Shown here piece after piece: positions 41,936-47,561 of a DNA stretch of 47,561 nucleotides. Numbering within the stretch: the first letter of the stretch is position 1; every line of letters starts with the position of its first letter. This DNA comes from an uncultured Clostridia bacterium (GTDB taxonomy: Bacteria; Bacillota; Clostridia; UBA1381): positions 1-47,561 of the forward strand of contig CAKSPN010000001.1 of assembly GCA_934481375.1 (NCBI GenBank), in the 5' to 3' direction. The notes under the pieces are model-generated. The model saw only the letters and a list, made by a program, of their open reading frames with translations. It was not told the origin of the DNA and made no database searches. Position numbers and translations under genes: made by a program.

Positions 41936-41964
41936 TTGACTTTAAGATAATTATATAATATAAT
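41936..41964 (+). promoter_or_regulatory. Sigma-A promoter of the PocR-AraC gene
   Basis: TTGACT (41936-41941) and TATAAT (41959-41964) with a 17-nt spacer. The predicted leader is about 60 nt and contains the direct repeats at 41986-42015. Confidence 0.72.
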
Positions 41965-41985
41965 GAAAAAAATGCCTTAAATAAT

Positions 41986-42015
41986 CTGCACAAAAACTTA
42001 AAAATCCTGCACAAA
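41986..42015. promoter_or_regulatory. Direct repeats, candidate AraC-type binding site
   Basis: CTGCACAAA occurs at 41986-41994 and again at 42007-42015, 21 bp apart, i.e. two helical turns. AraC-family monomers commonly bind such tandem half-sites. The position suits autorepression and control of the divergent FAD gene. Confidence 0.5.
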
Positions 42016-42032
42016 TCGGAGCGTGAACGGCA

Positions 42033-42908
42033 ATGACGGAAAAAATAAAGAAATATCTTGATTTTTTAAACAACGAATATAAATTATCGGTTACAATCCA
42101 CGAAGCTGACGGCGCACTCGGCGGAATGGGAAGTCTTGCGCCGTACAATGTACACGGAAATCCGTACTGCCTTTACATAAAATCCTGCTGTGAAAACTGG
42201 AATAATTGCATACAACGTCAAAAGAAAGTGTTTGAAAAGTGTGCGGACGGCGCTTTTTTCGGGTCTTGCTGTTACGGAGTCGGGGAATTTGTCATTCCTG
42301 TGGAGCATAACGGGCGTATTTTGGGATTTGTGAGCGTGAGCGGTTATAAGGGCGATGAGAAGAAGCGTGATCACTCGGCGGAAAAATACGGACTGTCAAA
42401 AGAGGAAACAAGAAGAATTTACGAAAAAAGCCTGTCGGACGATATTCCCGATGCAGATTTTATAAAAACGCTTATAAATCCGCTGTGCGCAATGCTTATT
42501 CTGCGGACTATGGAAAAGCACGCCGAACCCGATAACGGCGGTGATTACATTTACGGGCATATCGTTTCGATACTGAACACCGAGTACAACAAAAAACTGA
42601 CAATCGGGGACATTGCCGCCAACTGCCATTGCAGCGAGTCGCACATAAGCCATTTGTTTAAGCTAAAATCGGGAATGACGATAAACCAATACCTTACGGA
42701 TATAAGGATAAAAAAAGCAAAAGCATTGCTTGCCGATACGGATATGAGTATATTCGATACGGCGTATTCGTGCGGTTTTTCGGACGCAAATTATTTTATT
42801 TCCGTGTTCAGAAAGAAGGTCGGTCTGCCGCCCGAAAGATACAGAAAAAGAGCGGTACGCAGCCGAAAACAAATACCGGTAGAGGTCGATGCCCCGTGCA
42901 GTGTGTGA
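42033..42908 (+). CDS. AraC-family regulator with a PocR sensory domain
   Basis: A 291-residue regulator. Residues about 8-160 match the PocR domain, with its cysteine-rich pattern (YIKSCCENWNNCIQRQ, then EKC and GSCCYGVGEF) and IPVEHNGRILGFVSV. The C-terminal AraC helix-turn-helix pair covers about 178-280 (IGDIAANCHCSESHISHLFK and DTAYSCGFSDANYFISVFRK). PocR domains bind small hydrocarbon derivatives such as propanediol-like ligands. GGAGCG lies 8 nt before the ATG. Divergent from the FAD oxidoreductase, its likely target. Confidence 0.92.
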   Translation: MTEKIKKYLDFLNNEYKLSVTIHEADGALGGMGSLAPYNVHGNPYCLYIKSCCENWNNCIQRQKKVFEKCADGAFFGSCCYGVGEFVIPVEHNGRILGFVSVSGYKGDEKKRDHSAEKYGLSKEETRRIYEKSLSDDIPDADFIKTLINPLCAMLILRTMEKHAEPDNGGDYIYGHIVSILNTEYNKKLTIGDIAANCHCSESHISHLFKLKSGMTINQYLTDIRIKKAKALLADTDMSIFDTAYSCGFSDANYFISVFRKKVGLPPERYRKRAVRSRKQIPVEVDAPCSV

Positions 42909-42920
42909 TTTACGTAATTA

Positions 42921-43063
42921 GTAGGGTCTATGCCCACATCGACCCAAAATGAAATCCTGTGCGGTGTGCATTTTCGGCAGGAGCAAGCCCCTGCCCTACG
43001 GCATACGGTTTACATAATCTGTAGGGTCTATGCCCACATCGACCTGAAATACCCCTCTACGGC
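42921..43063. repeat. Tandem family-1 palindromic repeats, copy 7
   Basis: Two near-identical blocks beginning GTAGGGTCTATGCCCACATC are at 42921-42945 and 43021-43044. Between them lies GGCAGG/CCTGCC (42976-42995) with the flanking GTGCATTTTCG seen at other copies. The block fills the gap between two convergent AraC-family genes and just reaches the end of the minus-strand one (stop at 43057). Confidence 0.75.
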
Positions 43064-43881
43064 GTGCGCTTTTTCCGCAGACTGCTCGGCGTTACGCCCG
43101 TGTACTTTTTAAATATACGGCTGAAATAATTCACATCGTCAAATCCGACCATTGCCGATATATCCGTAATGCCTTCGGCGGTATTCTCTATGAGCAATCG
43201 TGCCTTTTGTATGCGCAGGCGGTTTATATACTCTGTAAACGAAATTCCCATCTCGTTTTTGAACATATGGCAGAAATAATACTCGCTCAAAAAACAACGC
43301 TTTGCAAAAAACGACGCCGAAAGCTTTTCATCATAGTGATCCTCCGCATACTGCATAATGTCGTTGAGCCGTTTTAACCGTGTCATACGTATTTCATATT
43401 CACGGTCGGAAATTTCGGCATTTCGGTAATTTCTGAAAAGGTGCGCCGCAAGATTGTACACATCTCCCTTTATCTTTAAATCCGAGCCGGGGAGTGCGTT
43501 TTTGTGTTCGTTAAAAACCTCGTTAAAATATTCCTTTATTTTCGGATCGGAGCATATTCTGTGTTCATAAACCGTGTTCGGATACTCCATATCACTGAAA
43601 AACGAGGGGTGCAGTATAATGCACCAGTATTCCGTTTTGTCATCTATTGAAATCGAGTGAATTTCGTTGGGGTTTATCACTATAAGCGTGTCGGAGAAAA
43701 CCTCAAAATCCTCCGTGCCGCAGTGTACCACGGTTTTGCCGTCCGTATCGGTAAAATACAAAAGCTCGGTGTTTTCGTGCCAGTGCGGAAGAATAGCTTC
43801 AAACGGTCTTTGATACAATAGCCGTATGGGATAATTATTCTTTTCCGCAGGTATCTTTTCATAAAATCCCGATTTTATCAT
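43057..43881 (-). CDS. AraC-family regulator with an N-terminal cupin
   Basis: A 274-residue regulator. The cupin-type sensing domain (about 15-130) includes ILPHWHENTELLYFTDTDGK and INPNEIHSI. The AraC domain (about 170-272) includes LSASFFAKRCFLSEYYFCHM and ITDISAMVGFDDVNYFSRIF, ending in a basic tail. The ATG at 43881 has GAGGTG 5 nt upstream. It is divergent from the Gfo/Idh operon and shares overlapping promoters with it, so it most likely controls sugar-dependent expression there. Confidence 0.92.
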   Translation of the reverse strand: MIKSGFYEKIPAEKNNYPIRLLYQRPFEAILPHWHENTELLYFTDTDGKTVVHCGTEDFEVFSDTLIVINPNEIHSISIDDKTEYWCIILHPSFFSDMEYPNTVYEHRICSDPKIKEYFNEVFNEHKNALPGSDLKIKGDVYNLAAHLFRNYRNAEISDREYEIRMTRLKRLNDIMQYAEDHYDEKLSASFFAKRCFLSEYYFCHMFKNEMGISFTEYINRLRIQKARLLIENTAEGITDISAMVGFDDVNYFSRIFKKYTGVTPSSLRKKRTP

Positions 43882-43928
43882 TTTATCACCTCAAAGCAAT
43901 TTTGTGCTAAAATACAGCAAATTCGTTA

Positions 43929-43958
43929 TTGATATTTCCCATACTTATAATATATAAT
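43929..43958 (+). promoter_or_regulatory. Sigma-A promoter of the Gfo/Idh operon
   Basis: TTGATA (43929-43934) and TATAAT (43953-43958) with an 18-nt spacer. The core overlaps the divergent promoter of the AraC gene. Confidence 0.6.
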
Positions 43959-43977
43959 AAAGCTAACGAAAAGTCAA
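43949..43977 (-). promoter_or_regulatory. Sigma-A promoter of the cupin-AraC gene
   Basis: On the minus strand TTGACT (43972-43977) and TATATT (43949-43954) with a 17-nt spacer. Its -10 overlaps the -10 of the opposite promoter, so the two cannot be occupied by polymerase at the same time. Confidence 0.65.
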
Positions 43978-44006
43978 TACAAGACTCGAGAAAGAAGGTA
44001 TTAATA

Positions 44007-44984
44007 ATGTTAAAAGTAGGATTGATAGGTTACGGCGGAATGGGCAGAGCGCACACAGGCGCGTACGAGGCTATAAGCGATAGGGTAACTATAGCCGCCG
44101 CTGCCGATTTGCAAGAGGAAAAAAGAGCGGAATTAAAGGAAAAGTACGGTTGTGTGACATACGAAACAGGTATGGAACTTATAGAAAATGCCGATGTTGA
44201 TTTTGTCGACATTTGTCTGCCTACGTTCCTGCACGCAGAGCATGCCGCTGCGGCTATGAGAAAAGGATACAACGTATTCCTTGAAAAGCCGGTATGCCTT
44301 AACGAGGAGGAGGCAAAAATGCTTCTGGACGTTCAGAAAGAAACAGGCAAAAAAGTCCAGATAGGACAGGTTGTTCGTTTTATGAACGATTATGTATGGC
44401 TCAAGAACGTTGTTGACAGCGGCAAATACGGAAAAGTTCTTTCGGCAAACTTTATGCGAATGAGCGAAATGCCTACATGGGGCTGGAATGACTGGTACTC
44501 GGACGACGCAAAATGCGGCGGCGTAGGACTTGACTTACATATTCATGACGCAGACTTTATAAGATATACTTTCGGCGATGACATTAAAGATATAAAGGCT
44601 ATGGGCGTAAGAAACGCCGAAGGCAGACTCAGACATCTTAACGTTATGTTCGATTACGGCGACAAGACAATAAGCGCAGAATCTTCATGGGACTGCACCC
44701 CGTCATTCGGATTTCTTGCCTGCTACAAGGTTTATTTTGAAAAAGCAACCGTTGTATGCGAAAAGGGAAAGATTACTGTTTACGGTGACGAGGTAGAGGA
44801 AATAGACGTACAGGAGTCCGCAAAGGATTTGGGTATAAACATACCTGCAGTCGGCGGATATTCGGAGGAAATACGTTACTTTGTCGATGAAATACTGAAC
44901 GGAAACGGCAAAGAAATGGCTCCACTTTCAGAGGGGATTAAGTCGGCACAACTGGTTTGGCGTGAAATGGACGCTCTTAAATAA
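44007..44984 (+). CDS. Gfo/Idh/MocA-family oxidoreductase (first)
   Basis: A 325-residue NAD(P)-dependent sugar dehydrogenase-like protein. The Rossmann domain starts VGLIGYGGMGRAH, with DICLPTFLHAEHA and the EKPVC motif (catalytic Lys) near residue 95. The C-terminal alpha/beta domain contains GGVGLDLHIHDADFIRY with the conserved D-x-x-x-H-D-type catalytic segment. The ATG at 44007 with GAAGG upstream fits the promoter. First gene of a three-gene operon; substrate probably a sugar, sugar acid or inositol isomer (not determined). Confidence 0.93.
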   Translation: MLKVGLIGYGGMGRAHTGAYEAISDRVTIAAAADLQEEKRAELKEKYGCVTYETGMELIENADVDFVDICLPTFLHAEHAAAAMRKGYNVFLEKPVCLNEEEAKMLLDVQKETGKKVQIGQVVRFMNDYVWLKNVVDSGKYGKVLSANFMRMSEMPTWGWNDWYSDDAKCGGVGLDLHIHDADFIRYTFGDDIKDIKAMGVRNAEGRLRHLNVMFDYGDKTISAESSWDCTPSFGFLACYKVYFEKATVVCEKGKITVYGDEVEEIDVQESAKDLGINIPAVGGYSEEIRYFVDEILNGNGKEMAPLSEGIKSAQLVWREMDALK

Positions 44985-45002
44985 GAAAGGAAGTATACGA
45001 TT

Positions 45003-45824
45003 ATGAAAACAGGCGTAGTAGTATTTTTGGACGGAAAACTTGAGGAGCATTTCAAAAAAGCGTCTGCCGCAGGCTTTACCACATGTCAGCTTGTAGGCTG
45101 GGAGCTTGATAAATTTACGGAGGAATATGCCGAAAAAACCAAGGAATACGAGAAAAAGTACGGTATGGAGGTATCGGCGTTCTGGTGCGGCTGGTCGGGA
45201 CCGCAGAAGTGGAATTTCAAAGAAGGTCCGCATACTTTGGGTCTTGTGCCGGTAACTTATCGTGCGCAGAGAATAAAAGACTTGAAAAAAGGCTCGGATT
45301 TTGCTAAAATGATAGGTGTTACGGACGTAGTCACACATATGGGCTTTATTCCGGAAAATTCCATGACGGAGGAATATATGACTCTTGTTATAGCAATCCG
45401 TGAGGTTGCGGAGTATTTCAAGAATAACGGTCAGTATCTGCTTTTTGAAACGGGTCAGGAAACACCGACAACGCTTATGCGTACAATCCACGATGTCGGA
45501 ACGGGAAATATGGGTGTAAACATAGATCCGGCAAACCTTATCCTTTACGGAAAAGCAAACCCGATCGACGCTCTTGAAATTTTCGGAAAGCTTGTACGCG
45601 GCGTTCACGCAAAGGACGGACTTTATCCGACAGACGGCGAAAATCTCGGTACAGAAGTACCCGTCGGCGAGGGAAAAACAAACTTCCCGAAGTTTATAAA
45701 GCTTTTGAAAGAAATCGGCTATGACGGCGCCGTAACGATTGAAAGAGAAATATCGGGCGAACAGCAGGACAAGGATATTGCAAAAACAAAGGTATATCTT
45801 GAAGAACTGTTTGCCGCAAACTGA
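45003..45824 (+). CDS. Sugar phosphate isomerase/epimerase-like TIM-barrel protein
   Basis: A 273-residue xylose-isomerase-like TIM barrel. Metal-ligand regions typical of the family are visible: LFETGQETP, NIDPANLILYG, VHAKDG and AVTIEREISG near the end. Members include IolE/IolI-type dehydratases, tagatose epimerases and keto-inositol isomerases; I cannot tell which. GAAAGGAAG precedes the ATG. It is 18 nt after the first Gfo/Idh gene and 11 nt before the second, so it should act on the product of one of them. Confidence 0.92.
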   Translation: MKTGVVVFLDGKLEEHFKKASAAGFTTCQLVGWELDKFTEEYAEKTKEYEKKYGMEVSAFWCGWSGPQKWNFKEGPHTLGLVPVTYRAQRIKDLKKGSDFAKMIGVTDVVTHMGFIPENSMTEEYMTLVIAIREVAEYFKNNGQYLLFETGQETPTTLMRTIHDVGTGNMGVNIDPANLILYGKANPIDALEIFGKLVRGVHAKDGLYPTDGENLGTEVPVGEGKTNFPKFIKLLKEIGYDGAVTIEREISGEQQDKDIAKTKVYLEELFAAN

Positions 45825-45835
45825 AAGGAACAGCA

Positions 45836-46843
45836 ATGAATAAAATTTACGGAATTACTCTTATCGGCTGCGGAAAAATGGGGCATACGCACCTTAGCAG
45901 AATTTGCGAAAGGAATAATATAAGAATAAACTGCGTATGCGACCGCAATATTGAAAGGGCGGAGCATTATAAAAAGGTGTTCGGTGCGGCGAAAGCCTCG
46001 GACAATGCGGAGGAATGTATAAAAGACCCCGGCACGGATATTGTTATTATCGCAACGTATCCGTCAACGCATATTGAAATGCTTAAAATCTGCCTTGAAA
46101 ACGGCAAGCATGCGCTTTGCGAAAAACCGATTGCCGATACCCTTGAAAAGGGCGAGGAGTTTTACCGTCTGGTAAAGAGCCACCCCGAATGTAAGGTGCT
46201 TGTGGGTAATCTTCTGCGCCACTGCAGTGCATATCAGAAAGCGGCGGAGATGATACAAAGCGGAGTGATTGGAAAACCCGTTGTGATACGTCTGGTGCAT
46301 AATCATCATACAATGGACTGGGCAAGGTATAAAAATCTTATCGAGGAAACCTCGCCGCTTATCGACTGCGGCGTGCATTATACAGATATATGCCAGTGGT
46401 TTACGGGCGAGAAAATAGAACAAGTTTCGGCGATAGGCGCTTGCACGGAGCCGGATTTGCCGAAGGGCAAATACAATTATTCGATGATGACAATGCGCCT
46501 GTCGGGCGGTTCGGTCGCATATTATGAGGCAGGCTGGTCAAACACGCTCACAGCGGCGTCAACACGTGAATTTGCAGGTCCAAAGGGCAGTATTCGGATA
46601 ATGGACCCGAACGAGCGCCCCTCGCATCAGGAGGAGGGCGAGCTTATCGAGCTGTACCGTTATCCCGAGCGCAAATATGAGATAATAAATATAAACGAGG
46701 ACGCACGTCCTACGGATAAGCAGATAGAATATCTTATAAAGATGATTGAGGAGGACACTTCCGCCGTACCGAGTATGGAGGAGATTATGGAGTGTTTCCG
46801 TGCGCTGTTTGAGGGCGACAGGCAGATAAAAGAAATGCTGTAA
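45836..46843 (+). CDS. Gfo/Idh/MocA-family oxidoreductase (second)
   Basis: A 335-residue NAD(P)-dependent dehydrogenase-like protein with LIGCGKMGHTHLSR at the N-terminus, the ATYPSTHIE strand, ALCEKPIADT with its catalytic Lys near 97, and the conserved DCGVHYTDICQWF segment near 178-190. It differs clearly in sequence from the first Gfo/Idh protein. AAAGGAAC precedes the ATG. Two different dehydrogenases around an isomerase suggest oxidation, rearrangement and re-reduction of one substrate (inference). Last gene of the operon. Confidence 0.93.
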   Translation: MNKIYGITLIGCGKMGHTHLSRICERNNIRINCVCDRNIERAEHYKKVFGAAKASDNAEECIKDPGTDIVIIATYPSTHIEMLKICLENGKHALCEKPIADTLEKGEEFYRLVKSHPECKVLVGNLLRHCSAYQKAAEMIQSGVIGKPVVIRLVHNHHTMDWARYKNLIEETSPLIDCGVHYTDICQWFTGEKIEQVSAIGACTEPDLPKGKYNYSMMTMRLSGGSVAYYEAGWSNTLTAASTREFAGPKGSIRIMDPNERPSHQEEGELIELYRYPERKYEIININEDARPTDKQIEYLIKMIEEDTSAVPSMEEIMECFRALFEGDRQIKEML

Positions 46844-46872
46844 TGAACGGCTCGCTTGCCAAAAACGGTTTT

Positions 46873-46966
46873 TATGGGTCGATGTGGGCATCGACCCCTA
46901 CGGATTTATGGAAAACGCACGCCGTGCAGGGCAACGTTTAGGGTCGATGTAGGCATCGACCCCTAC
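46873..46966. repeat. Tandem family-1 palindromic repeats, copy 8
   Basis: Two hairpins GGGTCGATG-n4-CATCGACCC followed by CTAC are at 46876-46900 and 46941-46966, in direct orientation, between convergent genes. These are the cleanest copies in the window. Confidence 0.8.
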
Positions 46967-46985
46967 AAATTTGCACACCAAACAC

Positions 46986-47016
46986 AAAAAAACCGAGGTA
47001 AAACCTCGGTTTTTTT
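46986..47016. terminator. Bidirectional terminator between the sugar operon and ilvC
   Basis: Perfect stem AACCGAGGT (46991-46999) and ACCTCGGTT (47003-47011), loop AAA, with an A run on the left and a T run on the right, so it can end transcription on both strands. Confidence 0.92.
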
Positions 47017-47025
47017 ATGTTTATC

Positions 47026-47561
47026 TTACTTATTCCAAGCGTAGAACTTTCTGATGTCTGCGCCGACTTTTTCAAGCTGATGCTCTGCTTTGTTGTTTCT
47101 GCAAGCGATAAAGTGCGCTCTGCCGTTCTTGTTCTCCGCAATCCACTTTGAAGCGAATGTTCCGTCCTGGATTTCTTCGAGAACTTTCTTCATTTCCTTC
47201 TTTGTTTCATCGGTTACAAGGCGCTTGCCTGTTTCGTAATCGCCGAATTCAGCCGTATCCGAGATTGAATATCTCATTCTTGAGAAACCGCCCTCATAGA
47301 TAAGGTCAACGATAAGCTTCATTTCGTGGATACATTCAAAATATGCGTTTCTGGGGTCGTAGCCCGCTTCAACAAGAGTTTCAAATCCTGCCTGCATCAG
47401 GGCTGTTACGCCGCCGCAGAGAACTGCCTGCTCACCGAACAGGTCTGTTTCGGTTTCGCACTGGAAGGTTGTTTCGAGAATAGCCGCTCTTGCGCCGCCT
47501 ATTCCCGCACCGTATGCGAGAGCCATATCGAGAGCTTTGCCCGATGCGTCCTGCTCAACGG
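47026..47561 (-). CDS. ilvC: Ketol-acid reductoisomerase, C-terminal part (cut by the window edge)
   Basis: The last 178 codons of the enzyme that converts acetolactate to dihydroxyisovalerate in branched-chain amino acid synthesis. The frame is open to the right edge and begins VEQDASGKALDMALAYGAG in the window. The metal-binding residues of the knotted domain are present: ETDLFGEQ (Asp, Glu), YFECIHEMKL (Glu pair) and the substrate serine in YSISDTAE. The C-terminus KVGADIRKFYAW is typical of class I enzymes. The N-terminal NADPH domain lies outside the window. A bidirectional terminator follows the stop. Confidence 0.95.
   Translation of the reverse strand, partial: VEQDASGKALDMALAYGAGIGGARAAILETTFQCETETDLFGEQAVLCGGVTALMQAGFETLVEAGYDPRNAYFECIHEMKLIVDLIYEGGFSRMRYSISDTAEFGDYETGKRLVTDETKKEMKKVLEEIQDGTFASKWIAENKNGRAHFIACRNNKAEHQLEKVGADIRKFYAWNK

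Noticed and set aside
42921..43063. Repeats as a CRISPR array
   Set aside because: Only two direct units with a 100-nt period, each itself a hairpin with variable loop, no uniform spacers and no cas genes in the window.

Overview
The window looks like a chromosomal segment of a gut-type Firmicute of class Clostridia (Oscillospirales/Lachnospirales-like). The inference rests on Gram-positive style ribosome binding sites (AGGAGG/GGAGG), many textbook sigma-A promoters, an SLH surface protein, an agr-type LytTR/GHKL two-component pair, desulfoferrodoxin (an oxygen-defence protein typical of anaerobes), a MetH whose activation domain is a separate gene, and moderate G+C with codon use that looks uniform by eye. 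No phage, insertion sequence, CRISPR array, rRNA or tRNA was seen. The exact species cannot be named from sequence alone.

Layout. 0.1-2.4 kb (minus): YifB/ComM ATPase and the t6A-cyclising enzyme TcdA. 2.5-6.4 kb (plus): a surface block with a secreted beta-helix protein containing a 309-residue internal duplication, a 58-residue small protein, a four-helix membrane protein and an SLH protein. 6.5-10.6 kb (plus): a methionine operon, metF - MetH-activation-domain protein - metH. 10.6-13.8 kb (minus): an ECF sigma factor carrying a C-terminal extra domain, and typA. 14.0-16.1 kb (plus): LytTR regulator and GHKL kinase, followed by a Cys-rich mini-protein with a sigma-K-like promoter, then secA (16.7-19.4 kb). 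19.6-21.7 kb (minus): nitroreductase, alpha/beta esterase and CE2-like SGNH esterase, divergent from a TetR - LiaF-like - DUF2975-like operon. 23.9-24.7 kb: three small unknown genes, then desulfoferrodoxin.

25.2-29.3 kb (minus) is an uncharacterised catabolic-looking cluster: a type I dehydroquinase-like enzyme, a chimeric SDR/SGNH protein, an SDR, an MDR oxidoreductase and an EamA transporter, with a divergent AraC regulator. 30.5-40.3 kb (plus): Lrp regulator with aminotransferase, pyrG, a heterodimeric ABC exporter, a GAP1-like protein and a membrane-anchored coiled-coil protein. 40.6-42.9 kb: an FAD oxidoreductase divergent from a PocR-AraC regulator. 43.1-46.8 kb: a cupin-AraC regulator divergent from a Gfo/Idh - TIM-barrel isomerase - Gfo/Idh sugar operon. 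The right edge holds the 3' half of ilvC (minus).

The most notable observations are: (1) a gene at 27871-28506 that joins the first third of an SDR to the last two thirds of an SGNH hydrolase exactly where the two families share a similar motif; (2) two families of intergenic palindromic repeats, one concentrated at convergent gene ends and one built from interchangeable hairpin modules; (3) a GAP1-like conflict-system protein paired with a membrane coiled-coil protein and no visible GTPase; (4) the ECF sigma fusion with an internal start site and a possible self-promoter; (5) a Cys-rich mini-protein preceded by a sigma-K-like promoter. No complete new defence or biosynthetic system could be demonstrated from the sequence alone.
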